Origin: Anaeromicrobium sediminis
GTDB lineage: Bacteria; Bacillota; Clostridia; Peptostreptococcales; Thermotaleaceae
Direction of reading: 5' to 3'
Assembly (NCBI RefSeq): GCF_002270055.1
Contig: NZ_NIBG01000016.1
Span: 16,676-80,675, forward strand
DNA: 64,000 nucleotides
Positions within the stretch are counted from its first letter, which is position 1. Every line of letters starts with the position of its first letter. The translations under genes and the position numbers were made by a program. The notes under the pieces are model-generated. The model had not been told where the DNA came from. It worked only from the letters and a program-made list of their open reading frames with translations, and searched no databases. Positions 52,587-62,440 of the stretch are shown piece after piece.

Positions 52587-53378
52587 TTGAAACTTAAGGA
52601 TATTTACAAACCAATCAACCCAAAAATTAATAAAATGGAAGATGAACTAAATAATTTAGTTAATGATGCGGGTATCCCTTCTGTTAGTAAGTTATACGGG
52701 TATTTTTTCCAAAATTCAGGAAAGCATCTTCGTCCTGCTTTAGTGTTTCTATCAGCAGGCGCTGTGAAAAAACAACAAACAAATGAAGAAAATCATCTCA
52801 TACAATTAGGATTTGCACTAGAACTATTACACAGTGCAAGTTTAGTACATGATGACATTATAGATGAGGATATGACTCGACGTGGTCAAAAGACCCTAAA
52901 TAACATGTTTGGTAACAAAATAGCAGTGTTAGCTGGAGATACGTTATTTTCTCATGCATATTCAATAACTTCAAATTTATTTCCTAGGGAATATTCACAA
53001 GTTGTAGCAGACCTTAGCTTTAAAATGTGTGTTGCGGAAATTGAGCAGGCGAAAGGAAACATTAACCGTGAAAAATATTTTAATATTATAGAAGGGAAAA
53101 CGGCTTTATTTACGAGTGTTTGTTGCAAATTAGGAGCTATCTTAGCGGGTGGTACGAAAAGTGAAATAAAGAGTTTGGAAAGTTTCGGATTGAACTTTGG
53201 AATGGCATATCAAATAAAGGATGATTTTGTGGATGGTGATCCTAATGCCCTAAAATATGTTACCATGGATGACGCTAGGGCCTTTTCATCAAAGGCAAAG
53301 AAAGCCATTGCTGGATTAGATGATTCTGTATATAAACAAAATTTATGTGAACTAATGGACTATATGATGAATGTTTAA
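52587..53378 (+). CDS. Polyprenyl diphosphate synthase (menaquinone side chain)
   Basis: 263 residues. First aspartate motif VHDDIIDEDMTRRG near residue 90 and second KDDFVDGD near 212, both with DDxxD intact; GKHLRPALVFLSAG near residue 45 binds isopentenyl diphosphate. It extends an allylic chain for the quinone tail. It is about 60 residues shorter than usual HepT/IspB proteins, losing the helices after the second motif, so chain length or activity may differ. Start is TTG after GTGGGGAT. First gene of the men cluster; no HepS-type partner subunit nearby. Confidence 0.85.
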   Translation: MKLKDIYKPINPKINKMEDELNNLVNDAGIPSVSKLYGYFFQNSGKHLRPALVFLSAGAVKKQQTNEENHLIQLGFALELLHSASLVHDDIIDEDMTRRGQKTLNNMFGNKIAVLAGDTLFSHAYSITSNLFPREYSQVVADLSFKMCVAEIEQAKGNINREKYFNIIEGKTALFTSVCCKLGAILAGGTKSEIKSLESFGLNFGMAYQIKDDFVDGDPNALKYVTMDDARAFSSKAKKAIAGLDDSVYKQNLCELMDYMMNV

Positions 53379-53379
53379 T

Positions 53380-53412
53380 AAATGACCTAATATTTTAATA
53401 TTAGGTCATTTA
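53380..53412 (+). terminator. Hairpin between prenyl synthase and menF
   Basis: AAATGACCTAATATT pairs perfectly with AATATTAGGTCATTT around TT. The U-run is weak, so it may only attenuate. Confidence 0.55.
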
Positions 53413-53437
53413 GTTCTTTGGATTGGAGGCTCATATT

Positions 53438-54583
53438 TTGAAATATAAGGAAAAAAAGATTAAATTAGATAATCCACTTTCATTTTGGAATTATTTTAAA
53501 AATGAAGAACGTTTTTTATTTTATAATCCATTGAAAAAAGAGTATATTCTTGGTGCGAAACGTTTAAAAACTTTTTCAATGAAAGAAAATTTAAAGGATT
53601 ATTTATATACTTTTTCATCAATGAGATTCTTTGATTCAATTAAAGATGAAAAGTGGGCAGGCTTTGGAAATGAAACCATTGCATTTGAATATTACCTTGT
53701 TGAAAAAGATGGACAGCAGACTCTTTATTACTTGAAAGATTTTATTGAAATAGAAAATAGAGAAGTGAAAATTTGTAAACATTCTTATAAATATGCAACA
53801 GAGGATGAACAAGATTGGAAGGAATTATTTTCTGTTGCAAATAACTCAATATCAAGAAAAGAAGTAAATAAAGTTGTCATTTCAAGAGAAATTAAAATAG
53901 AATGCGATAGGGTAGTAAATGTAGACAGCCTATTGGAAAATCTTTTGAAAAAGAATCCAAATAGTTTTGTGTTTTCCTATTTCAAAGAAGGAAAAACATT
54001 TTTAGGTGCAACACCAGAGATTTTGGTTCAGAAAGAAAAAGATAATATTTTGAGTTATGCTTTAGCAGGTACTATTGAACGAAGGGAAAAAAATGATGAA
54101 TTACAAAAAACAAGGTTGTTAAATGATCCTAAAAATCGCTATGAGCATGAAATTGTGATTGATTCCATAGTTAATGTTGTGAAAAAATTCACGGAAGAAA
54201 CTATTGTAGATGAAACCACAACTTTGACACTTAAAAATGTACATCATTTATATACACCTATTTATACAAAGGATAAGAGTAGTACATTATTAGAATGGGT
54301 AAGGCGACTACATCCTACACCTGCAGTAGGTGGAAATCCTGCAAATAAAGCATTAGAACTAATTAAAAGGCATGAAAAACATGAAAGAGGACTGTATGGT
54401 GCTCCAATTGGCATCATGGACCAAAATGGAGACGGTGTTTTTGTAGTAGGGATACGATCTGCACTCATTGAACAAAATACGGTTTATGCATATGCAGGCT
54501 GTGGCATAGTTGATGAATCAGATTATGAAATTGAATATATTGAAACTAAAAACAAATTAAGAACCATTATTGAAAGTTTATAG
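53438..54583 (+). CDS. menF: Isochorismate synthase MenF
   Basis: 381 residues. Chorismate-binding family motifs: FVFSYFKEGKTFLGATPEIL near residue 190, SYALAGTIERRE near 215, YEHEIVIDSIVN, and LHPTPAVGGNPANKALE near 298, plus the C-terminal YAGCGIVDESDYEIEYIETKNKL, in part, with Glu ligands for Mg. Converts chorismate to isochorismate, the first step to menaquinone. TTG start: GGAGG lies 8 bases before 53438, while the upstream in-frame TTG overlaps that site. Confidence 0.92.
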   Translation: MKYKEKKIKLDNPLSFWNYFKNEERFLFYNPLKKEYILGAKRLKTFSMKENLKDYLYTFSSMRFFDSIKDEKWAGFGNETIAFEYYLVEKDGQQTLYYLKDFIEIENREVKICKHSYKYATEDEQDWKELFSVANNSISRKEVNKVVISREIKIECDRVVNVDSLLENLLKKNPNSFVFSYFKEGKTFLGATPEILVQKEKDNILSYALAGTIERREKNDELQKTRLLNDPKNRYEHEIVIDSIVNVVKKFTEETIVDETTTLTLKNVHHLYTPIYTKDKSSTLLEWVRRLHPTPAVGGNPANKALELIKRHEKHERGLYGAPIGIMDQNGDGVFVVGIRSALIEQNTVYAYAGCGIVDESDYEIEYIETKNKLRTIIESL

Positions 54584-54599
54584 TGAAGTGGTGAAATGA

Positions 54600-56249
54600 A
54601 TGAAAAATTATATGGCAGCATTAGTTGATGAATTACATGAATTAGGTGTGCGTGAAGTTGTAATTAGCCCAGGTTCACGATCCACACCACTATCCTTATT
54701 ATTTTGTGAACACGATTTTAAAATTTTTATGAATATAGATGAGCGTTCGGCTGGTTTTTTTGCACTTGGTATTGCCAAAGAATATGAAAGACCTGTTGTA
54801 TTAGTTTGTACATCAGGTTCTGCAGTTGCAAACTATTTCCCTGCAATTGCTGAAGCAAAATATTCACGAGTACCATTAATTGTTTTAACAGCTGATAGAC
54901 CACATGAATTGCGTTATGTTGGATCACCGCAGGCAATTGATCAAAATAAAATATTTAATAGTTATACAAAATATTATGAAGAATTAGCACTACCCGAAGA
55001 TAAAGAAAATATGTATCCCTATGTACGAGCTGTTATGCAAAAGGCATATGGAAGTGCCATGTCAAAGGGATACGGTGTATCTCATATTAACATACCAATT
55101 CGTGAACCTTTAATTCCTGATTTAAACAATGTAGATTTTACCATTGGACGTGAAGAAAATAAGTTTGAACATCTAGAGGGAGAAGCTAATTTTTCTATTG
55201 ACGATTCAATTTTCAAAAATAAGAATGGACTAATCATTTGTGGTGGAGATGCCTATTCAAACTATCATGAAGAGGTATTGGCATTAGGAGAACGATTAAA
55301 AGCCCCTATAGTAGCAGATCCAATTTCCAATTTACGAAATTACTCAAAAGAGATAATCATGGATAGTTATGATGGATTTCTAAAAAATGATGTTATAAAA
55401 AAAGAATTAAAGCCTCAATATATTATTCATTTTGGACAAGTTCCTGTATCAAAACGATTACAGCAATTTTTGTCTATCCATAAAGATGTTTTATATATAC
55501 AAGTGGACGAAACATTTGAATATCGCAATCCATCTCTTTCTACGAAAAAATATATTGTTTCATCACCAAGATTGTTTGCTAAGTCTATCCGCATAGAAAA
55601 TGGTAACAGAGCGTATTTAGACAAATGGTTAAACTATCAAAACCAAATGCGTAGACAATTAGATGGTGTAATAGATGAAATGAACCTGTTTGAAGGCAAG
55701 TTGATTCAAATGATACAAAATATGTTGCCAATGGAAAGTCGCCTAGTTGTTTCAAATAGTATGTCGATTCGTCATGTGGATTACTTTTTTCAATCACTAG
55801 ATCAAAAGATTAAAGTATTTTGTAATAGAGGTGCAAATGGAATAGATGGTATTGTTTCAACTGCACTAGGTGTATCCACATCAAATAAACCAACGGTTCT
55901 AGCAACAGGTGATTTATCATTTTACCATGATTTAAGTGGATTGCTAATTGGAAAAACACACAATTTAAATTTAGTTATCGTGTTATTGAATAATGATGGT
56001 GGAGGAATATTTAGGCATTTACCACAGAGTAAAGAGAGGCATTTTGACTATCTATTCTTAACACAACATGGTATGAATTTTGAAGGTACAAAAACTTTGT
56101 ATGGTTTAACATACTATGAAGCTAAGGATTATAATTCATTTGAAAATATTTTTAATGAAGCAATATCTTTAGAGGGAGTTAAGTTAATTGAAGTTAAAAT
56201 TGATTCCCAGTTAAGTAAAGAGTTACATGATAAATATACAACATTATAG
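54600..56249 (+). CDS. menD: SEPHCHC synthase MenD
   Basis: 549 residues, thiamine-diphosphate enzyme. [14 protein letters not shown] and [17 protein letters not shown] near the N-terminus (with the ThDP Glu), [17 protein letters not shown], and the C-terminal ThDP/Mg motif [15 protein letters not shown] to [15 protein letters not shown]. It joins isochorismate with 2-oxoglutarate to give SEPHCHC. GAAGTGGTGAA precedes ATG. Many arginines use CGN codons, unlike most genes in the window. Confidence 0.95.
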   Translation: MKNYMAALVDELHELGVREVVISPGSRSTPLSLLFCEHDFKIFMNIDERSAGFFALGIAKEYERPVVLVCTSGSAVANYFPAIAEAKYSRVPLIVLTADRPHELRYVGSPQAIDQNKIFNSYTKYYEELALPEDKENMYPYVRAVMQKAYGSAMSKGYGVSHINIPIREPLIPDLNNVDFTIGREENKFEHLEGEANFSIDDSIFKNKNGLIICGGDAYSNYHEEVLALGERLKAPIVADPISNLRNYSKEIIMDSYDGFLKNDVIKKELKPQYIIHFGQVPVSKRLQQFLSIHKDVLYIQVDETFEYRNPSLSTKKYIVSSPRLFAKSIRIENGNRAYLDKWLNYQNQMRRQLDGVIDEMNLFEGKLIQMIQNMLPMESRLVVSNSMSIRHVDYFFQSLDQKIKVFCNRGANGIDGIVSTALGVSTSNKPTVLATGDLSFYHDLSGLLIGKTHNLNLVIVLLNNDGGGIFRHLPQSKERHFDYLFLTQHGMNFEGTKTLYGLTYYEAKDYNSFENIFNEAISLEGVKLIEVKIDSQLSKELHDKYTTL

Positions 56250-56255
56250 GGTGAT

Positions 56256-57065
56256 ATGATGTTTATTGAAATTGAAAATATAAGATATTATGTTCAGATA
56301 AAGGGTGAAGGAAAACCAATTATTTGTTTACATGGTTTTTCTGAAAATATAAGTACATGGAAATTTCTTCAATTAGAGGGTTATAAATTGATACTTATAG
56401 ATCTTATAGGACATGGGAAAAGTGATAAACCATTTTCCAGTAAATATTATACTTTGAAAGTAATAATAAAGCATTTAAACAAGCTAATTCATCAATTAGG
56501 TTTTAAAAAATATTCCATGTTAGGTTATTCTATGGGTGGGCGAATTGCATTAGCATACGCACTAACTTATTCAAATGAAATAGACAAGCTCATTTTAGAA
56601 AGTGCATCCTATGGTGAGTGTGGATTTATAAATCGCCTAAAACGACGAAGAAATGATGGGAAAATTGCAAAAATGATACGACAAAATGGAATAGGGTGGT
56701 TTGACGAATATTGGGGGAACTTGAGCATTTTCAAGTCACAAAGAAAATTATCAAAGGATATTATTGATGGTATAAGAAAAAGACGTTTAATGAATGAAGT
56801 TCATGGACTTTCAAATACATTACTATGTACAGGACAAGGAAAATTTCCATGTTTAAAAAATCAAATTGCTAATTTATCTATGCCTGTACTATACATTAGT
56901 GGAGAATACGATGAAAAATACAAAGCAATAGGCAAGAATTTTGAAAAACTTAATGATAATGTAAAGCATAAAACAATAAAGGGGGTTGGGCATAATACCC
57001 ATATTGAACAGCCTAATTCCTTTATTGAAGTTGTAAATAAATTTTTAGAAGGAGTGACAATATGA
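56256..57065 (+). CDS. menH: SHCHC synthase MenH (alpha/beta-hydrolase)
   Basis: 269 residues. Alpha/beta-hydrolase with [11 protein letters not shown], nucleophile elbow [13 protein letters not shown] (Ser ~92) and catalytic His in [13 protein letters not shown]. Removes pyruvate from SEPHCHC. RBS AGGGTGAT precedes two adjacent ATGs; the stop overlaps the menB start as ATGA. Confidence 0.9.
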   Translation: MMFIEIENIRYYVQIKGEGKPIICLHGFSENISTWKFLQLEGYKLILIDLIGHGKSDKPFSSKYYTLKVIIKHLNKLIHQLGFKKYSMLGYSMGGRIALAYALTYSNEIDKLILESASYGECGFINRLKRRRNDGKIAKMIRQNGIGWFDEYWGNLSIFKSQRKLSKDIIDGIRKRRLMNEVHGLSNTLLCTGQGKFPCLKNQIANLSMPVLYISGEYDEKYKAIGKNFEKLNDNVKHKTIKGVGHNTHIEQPNSFIEVVNKFLEGVTI

Positions 57066-57904
57066 ATAATTTTTCTTGGAAAGAATTAAACCGTAATTAT
57101 GAAGATATTATTTATGAAACATATGATGGAATTGCAAAGATTACAATTAATCGCCCTCAAGTACGTAATGCATTTCGCCCTAGAACAATCATGGAATTAA
57201 TTGAGGCTTTTACAATTGCGCGTGAAGATGATCAAATAGGGGTTATTGTTTTAACAGGTGCAAATCATGGACAAGGTCAGGATAAAGAAGCATTTTGTTC
57301 TGGTGGAGATCAAAGTGTACGTGGACATGGAGGATATGTGGGAGATGATCAAATTCCACGTTTGAATGTTTTAGATTTACAACGTTTAATCCGTTTTATC
57401 CCAAAACCAGTTATAGCCATGGTCAATGGATATGCAATTGGTGGTGGACATGTACTCCATATAGTATGTGATTTAACAATTGCCTCTGAAAATGCTAAAT
57501 TCGGACAAACGGGACCAAAGGTTGGTTCTTTTGATGCTGGATATGGTGCTGGATATTTAGCACGTATTATTGGTCATAAAAAAGCACGTGAAATTTGGTA
57601 TTTATGTCGTCAATATACTGCAAAGGAAGCACTAGATATGGGTCTAGTAAACACAGTGGTTCCATTTGAACAATTAGAAGAAGAAACAGTAAAATGGGCA
57701 AAAGAAATCCTACAACATTCACCAACTGCCCTACGTTTCTTAAAAGCATCATTCAATGCAGACACAGATGGATTAGCTGGATTACAGCAATTAGCTGGAG
57801 ATGCTACATTGTTATTTTACACAACAGAGGAAGCAAAAGAAGGACGAGATGCATTTAAAGAAAAAAGAAATCCTAATTTTAAACAATTCCCAAAGTATCC
57901 ATAA
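57062..57904 (+). CDS. menB: 1,4-dihydroxy-2-naphthoyl-CoA synthase MenB
   Basis: 280 residues, crotonase family. Signature blocks are intact: [21 protein letters not shown], in part GGDQSVRG, near residue 80; [35 protein letters not shown] near 150; and the end [12 protein letters not shown]. Closes the naphthoate ring from OSB-CoA. Of 16 arginine codons, 14 are CGN and only 2 AGA, unlike neighbours such as the activase gene; a sign of strong expression or acquisition from another lineage. Confidence 0.96.
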   Translation: MNNFSWKELNRNYEDIIYETYDGIAKITINRPQVRNAFRPRTIMELIEAFTIAREDDQIGVIVLTGANHGQGQDKEAFCSGGDQSVRGHGGYVGDDQIPRLNVLDLQRLIRFIPKPVIAMVNGYAIGGGHVLHIVCDLTIASENAKFGQTGPKVGSFDAGYGAGYLARIIGHKKAREIWYLCRQYTAKEALDMGLVNTVVPFEQLEEETVKWAKEILQHSPTALRFLKASFNADTDGLAGLQQLAGDATLLFYTTEEAKEGRDAFKEKRNPNFKQFPKYP

Positions 57905-57916
57905 AAAGGTGATAAA

Positions 57917-59260
57917 ATGAATTGGCTTAAAAAGCATAGTTTTGAAAACCCAAATAAAAAATTTATTAATGATCTAACATTTAGAGAAGTTTATGAGGGT
58001 GTAATAGATTTGGCTAAAAAACTATCTTCCTATGTAAAAGGGGAGAGAAGAGTGGCCATTTACTCAAACAACTCAGTTCATATGGCAATGTTTTTTTTCG
58101 CACTTCAGTATTTGGAAAAAGAGGTGTTCATGCTCAATACTCATCTGACAGATGAAGAGATAAGAAAGCAATTGAAAAAACTAGACATTCAAATTGTATT
58201 TTCTTATAACAACAAATTTATATCATTTGACCAAGTGTATGAAAGTGAAAAGGAAGATATAGAATTAATAGAAAAATTTGATGAAGAAAAAATTGCTGTT
58301 ATTATGAACACAAGTGCAACTTCAGGTGAATTTAAATCGGTTCCAATTAGGTGGAAACAGTTATATTCTCATGTAAAAGCATCACAAAAAAGTCTGGGGG
58401 TAACAGATGAAGATAATTGGCTTGTGGTACTGCCCATGTATCATATTGGTGGATTAATGATATTAATTCGGAGTCTATACAATGGGACCAGGATTACTAT
58501 AGTAGAAAAATTCATAGAAGAAGAAGTGATACAAGAAATTGAAAACAATAAAATCAACCTATTATCCATTGTGCCAACCATGTTAAATAGAATTGTTCAC
58601 CGAATTGAGAAACACAATTTACGTGTAGTGTTGGTAGGTGGTGAATTTATTCCTAAAGCACTGGTTGAAAGAAGCATAATAAAAAATATTCCCATATATA
58701 AAACCTATGGAATGACAGAAACAACAAGCCAGTCTACAACTTTTTCCGTAGTAGATTATCCAGATAAAATTCATTCAGCAGGATTACCCCTTGAAAAAGT
58801 AGAAATTCAGATTAAAAACCCAAATGAAAAGGGCATAGGTGAAGTTTTAATTAAAAGTCCTATGCTAATGGATGGATATATTGGAAAAGAAAATATTTCT
58901 GGTTATTTCAATACGGAAGATATAGGTTATGTGGGTGAGGATGGATTTTTATATATACTTGATCGTCGAAAAAATATAATTATATCTGGTGGGGAAAATA
59001 TTTATCCAAAGGAAATTGAAAATGTTCTATATTGCCACCCAAAAATAAAGGAATGTGCAGTTGTTGGTAAAAAAGATGAAAGATGGGGACAAGTTCCTGT
59101 ATTATACGTGGTTTCTACATTAGATGAAGATACAATAGTAAGCTATCTTTCAACTAGACTAGGAAAATATAAACTTCCAAAGGAAATTATTTATATGGAT
59201 GAACTTCCTAAAAATATGGTAGGTAAAATATTAAAAAAGAACTTACAAGAGGTGGTTTAA
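57917..59260 (+). CDS. menE: o-Succinylbenzoate-CoA ligase MenE
   Basis: 447 residues, adenylate-forming family. Phosphate loop NTSATSGEFKSVPI (~132), PMYHIGGLM, KTYGMTETTSQ (~265) and the hinge region NTEDIGYVGEDGFLYILDRRKN followed by GGENIYPKEIE, with the catalytic Lys in PKNMVGKILKK. Activates o-succinylbenzoate with ATP and CoA. Slightly short for the family. AAAAGGTGATAAA precedes ATG; menC follows directly. Confidence 0.94.
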   Translation: MNWLKKHSFENPNKKFINDLTFREVYEGVIDLAKKLSSYVKGERRVAIYSNNSVHMAMFFFALQYLEKEVFMLNTHLTDEEIRKQLKKLDIQIVFSYNNKFISFDQVYESEKEDIELIEKFDEEKIAVIMNTSATSGEFKSVPIRWKQLYSHVKASQKSLGVTDEDNWLVVLPMYHIGGLMILIRSLYNGTRITIVEKFIEEEVIQEIENNKINLLSIVPTMLNRIVHRIEKHNLRVVLVGGEFIPKALVERSIIKNIPIYKTYGMTETTSQSTTFSVVDYPDKIHSAGLPLEKVEIQIKNPNEKGIGEVLIKSPMLMDGYIGKENISGYFNTEDIGYVGEDGFLYILDRRKNIIISGGENIYPKEIENVLYCHPKIKECAVVGKKDERWGQVPVLYVVSTLDEDTIVSYLSTRLGKYKLPKEIIYMDELPKNMVGKILKKNLQEVV

Positions 59261-60385
59261 ATGAGAATTGAAAGAATAGAACTTTTTCATATTAAAATAC
59301 CTCTGAATTTCACATTTAAAACATCACAAGCTACCCTAAAGCATAGGGAGACAATTATAATTAAAGGAACTGATGAACTTGGAAATACTGGCTATGGTGA
59401 GGTAGTTGCATTTAATGAACCATTTTATACAAATGAAACACTGATAGATTCTAAGGATATATTGATAAATTGCTATATTCCAAAGTTGATTAATAAAGAA
59501 ATTGAACATCCATTTCATATACACAAATGGATGGATCTATCCTATCCAATGGCACTTGCAGGTTTAGAAAATACTCTAGTAGATTTATATGCTAGGAGAA
59601 ATAAAAAGTCCATTATGGATGTGGTGTTTAATGAAGAAACAAAAGATCACATATATGGAGGAATTGTATTAGGAGATTTGCATATTCCAAGTCTTATTGA
59701 ACAAATTCATCTTTATAAAAAAGAAGGGTATACCCGATTTAAGATAAAGATTAAACCAGAGGACGGATTTATAAAGTTAAAGGCTATAAGAGAACAATAT
59801 CCTAATATTCAATTATTGGTAGATGCAAATAAAAGTTATAAGATTGAACAAATTAAATTGTTGAAAAAACTAGATTCATTGAACTTACTTTGTATAGAAG
59901 AACCCCTGGATTCAGGGGATTTTCTAGAATATGAAAAACTTCAAAAAGAGATGAAAACACCCATATGTTTGGATGAAAGTATTCAAACAATGGATGATTT
60001 GAAAAGGGCAATTAAGCTAAATGCTTTCAAAGTAGTGAATCTAAAAGTGGGTCGTGTTGGTGGCATCTATTATGCAAAGGAAATGATCCAATTATGTAGA
60101 GAAAATCATATTAAATACTGGATAGGAAGTATGGTTGAAAGTGGCATTTCTAAAATACTACATGTTCATTTAGGAAGTTTAAAAGATACATGTATGCCAG
60201 GAGATTTATCATCTTCAAAGCGTTACTTTAAAAAAGATGTAATTAAACCAGAAATCATAACTAAAAATGGAATGATTAAAATACCAAAAGGCCATGGTTT
60301 AGGTGTAGAAATTGATGAAGATATATTAAAAAATTATACAATTGATTATATTAAAATAAGCGGTGAACAATATGAATTTAATTAA
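59261..60385 (+). CDS. menC: o-Succinylbenzoate synthase MenC
   Basis: 374 residues, enolase superfamily. Catalytic Lys pair in TRFKIKIKPEDG (~163), metal ligands in LLVDANKSY (Asp), CIEEPLDSGD (Glu) and CLDESIQTMDD (Asp), and the second-side Lys in VVNLKVGRVGG. Dehydrates SHCHC to o-succinylbenzoate. Starts at the base after the menE stop and overlaps the next gene. Confidence 0.94.
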   Translation: MRIERIELFHIKIPLNFTFKTSQATLKHRETIIIKGTDELGNTGYGEVVAFNEPFYTNETLIDSKDILINCYIPKLINKEIEHPFHIHKWMDLSYPMALAGLENTLVDLYARRNKKSIMDVVFNEETKDHIYGGIVLGDLHIPSLIEQIHLYKKEGYTRFKIKIKPEDGFIKLKAIREQYPNIQLLVDANKSYKIEQIKLLKKLDSLNLLCIEEPLDSGDFLEYEKLQKEMKTPICLDESIQTMDDLKRAIKLNAFKVVNLKVGRVGGIYYAKEMIQLCRENHIKYWIGSMVESGISKILHVHLGSLKDTCMPGDLSSSKRYFKKDVIKPEIITKNGMIKIPKGHGLGVEIDEDILKNYTIDYIKISGEQYEFN

Positions 60386-60749
60386 AGGTTTAAATATTGA
60401 ATATATTCGTGTATATGATAATGACCTTGAAGCTAAAATGAATTTAACAGATTTTCATGATCAAACATTCGGTTATTTGCATGGAGGTGCAACTATTGCA
60501 TTTGGAGAAACTATTGCTGGATATGCTTCAAATGAAAAAATAGACAAAGGTCAAATAGCAGTAGGACAAACTATTACTGCTAATCATATGAAACCAAAAA
60601 AAATAGAAGGCTATATTATGGCAAAAGGGAGACTTTTGCATAAGGGAAGAACATGTCATGTTTGGCGTATTGAAATGTTTGATGAAAATAATATTTTAAT
60701 TTCATATATAACAGTTACAAATTCTATTATTAAGTCTAATAAAGACTAG
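60372..60749 (+). CDS. menI: Hotdog-fold thioesterase, probable DHNA-CoA thioesterase
   Basis: 125 residues. Hotdog fold of the PaaI/YbgC-like type with GYLHGGATIAFGETIAGYAS, whose Glu in GET acts as the catalytic base, and NHMKPKKIEGYIMAKGRLLHKGRT. Its place between menC and menA indicates hydrolysis of DHNA-CoA to DHNA. ATG at 60372 follows GCGGTGAACAA; a GTG nine bases earlier overlaps the site. It overlaps the menC end by 14 bases. Confidence 0.85.
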   Translation: MNLIKGLNIEYIRVYDNDLEAKMNLTDFHDQTFGYLHGGATIAFGETIAGYASNEKIDKGQIAVGQTITANHMKPKKIEGYIMAKGRLLHKGRTCHVWRIEMFDENNILISYITVTNSIIKSNKD

Positions 60750-60787
60750 TTATGAGTGTAAGTGGTTAAGTGAGTAGAGGTGAGAAA

Positions 60788-61687
60788 ATGACTTTAAAGT
60801 CAATATTAAAGCTTATGGATATAAAAACTCTTGTTGCAGGAGTTGTTCCTGTAATTTTAGGTTCAATCTATTCATATTATGCATTTGGACAAATAAATTT
60901 AATTTACTTTATATTATTATCAATTTCCATGATATTAATACAAAGTGCAACTAACATGATAAATGATTATTTTGATTTTAAACGAGGAGCAGATTGTAAA
61001 GAGAGAGGGCATGAGAAAGCTCTAGTAAGTGGTGAAATTACTCCTAAACAAGTTTTGCTTATTATATTCCTATATGAATTTATTGCTCTTAATATAGGGA
61101 TTTTTATTGGGAGGCAAACAAGTTACTATATTATGCTTGTAGGTTTGATTGGAAGTATTATTTCAATTTTATATGCTTCTGGACCTTTACCTATTTCCTA
61201 TACACCAATAGGTGAAATTATATCGGGAATAACCATGGGGATTGGTATAACAACAACAGTCATTTATATTCAGTCTGGTGTATTTAATGTAAATACAGTA
61301 TTAGTAGCTATTCCTACATCCCTTTTTATTGGAACCATATTACTATCTAATAATTTGAGTGATATGAAAGAGGATAGAGAAGCAGGAAGAAGGACATTAC
61401 CCATACTGATAGGAAATAAGAATGCTGAAAAATTATGGGTTTTTAATGTAATAATGCTCCTTGTATCCACATGCGTTTTAATGTTAATTGGAATTTATCC
61501 CATAGTTGTATTAGTAGCGGTTATTTTATTATTTCCTTATAGGTCAATTTCCAACTTTTTATCCTATGATAAGAGTATTCATACAAAGGGAAGAACAATG
61601 GGACTTATAGGTAAGGTTGGATTAAAATATCACTTAGCTGTGGTTACTGGATTATTAGTATCAATAATGTTTAAGGTAGGGATCTGA
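60788..61687 (+). CDS. menA: DHNA prenyltransferase MenA
   Basis: 299 residues, UbiA superfamily with about nine membrane helices. First Asp motif NDYFDFKRGAD (~58) and second DMKEDREAGRRT (~190) bind Mg-prenyl diphosphate. Attaches the polyprenyl tail to DHNA. ATG at 60788 follows AGAGGTGAGAAA; the frame is open to a GTG at 60770. Confidence 0.93.
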   Translation: MTLKSILKLMDIKTLVAGVVPVILGSIYSYYAFGQINLIYFILLSISMILIQSATNMINDYFDFKRGADCKERGHEKALVSGEITPKQVLLIIFLYEFIALNIGIFIGRQTSYYIMLVGLIGSIISILYASGPLPISYTPIGEIISGITMGIGITTTVIYIQSGVFNVNTVLVAIPTSLFIGTILLSNNLSDMKEDREAGRRTLPILIGNKNAEKLWVFNVIMLLVSTCVLMLIGIYPIVVLVAVILLFPYRSISNFLSYDKSIHTKGRTMGLIGKVGLKYHLAVVTGLLVSIMFKVGI

Positions 61688-61691
61688 TAAT

Positions 61692-62408
61692 ATGGCAAAA
61701 AAGCAAATGAATAAAGAAGAAAAAGTATATGAAACCTTTCAGACAATTTCCAAAGACTATGACAAATTAAATGATATCATTAGCTTTAATATGCATAAGA
61801 GATGGAAGAGAGATACTATAAAGGAGTTGGATGTAGTAGAAAATTCCAAGATGTTAGATGTATGTTGTGGTACAGGAGATTTTAGCCTTATGTTATCTTT
61901 AGAAAGGGATAAAAAAATAAGGGTTACTGGACTGGATTTCTCAGAGAATATGATATCTGTTGCAAGAGAGAAAAAGGAAAAACTTAAATTAGACAATGTT
62001 GAGTTTGTACATGGAAATGCCATGGAGTTGCCCTTTAAAGATAATACTTTTGATCATATAACTATAGGGTTCGGATTAAGAAATACGCCTGATTATGAGC
62101 AGGTTATTGGTGAAATGATGCGTGTTATAAGGCCAGGTGGGAAAGTGGCTTGTCTAGATACATCACATCCTACTCTGCCCATATATAAACAATTATATTG
62201 GTTTTACTTTAAGCATATTATGCCAAGAATAGGCCAATTATTTTCAAAGCACAGAAAAGAGTATCAGTGGCTAAATGATTCTACTGAAAAGTTTTTAAGT
62301 AAAAAAGAATTAAAAGATCTATTTTTAAAAGTAGGTCTTACAAATGTAAAAGTAAAATCATATGCAGGGGGTTCTTCGGCTTTACATATAGGAGTAAAGC
62401 CTGAATAA
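61692..62408 (+). CDS. menG: Demethylmenaquinone methyltransferase MenG/UbiE
   Basis: 238 residues, class I SAM methyltransferase. UbiE signatures YDKLNDIISFNMHKRWKR, LDVCCGTGDFSLML (SAM loop), TGLDFSENM, IGFGLRNTPDYEQ and YAGGSSALHIGVK at the end. Last step to menaquinone. Starts 4 bases after menA without a strong ribosome site, so it is probably coupled. Confidence 0.95.
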   Translation: MAKKQMNKEEKVYETFQTISKDYDKLNDIISFNMHKRWKRDTIKELDVVENSKMLDVCCGTGDFSLMLSLERDKKIRVTGLDFSENMISVAREKKEKLKLDNVEFVHGNAMELPFKDNTFDHITIGFGLRNTPDYEQVIGEMMRVIRPGGKVACLDTSHPTLPIYKQLYWFYFKHIMPRIGQLFSKHRKEYQWLNDSTEKFLSKKELKDLFLKVGLTNVKVKSYAGGSSALHIGVKPE

Positions 62409-62440
62409 AGAATGTTTGTATAAAGAAGTAGGTGAATAAT

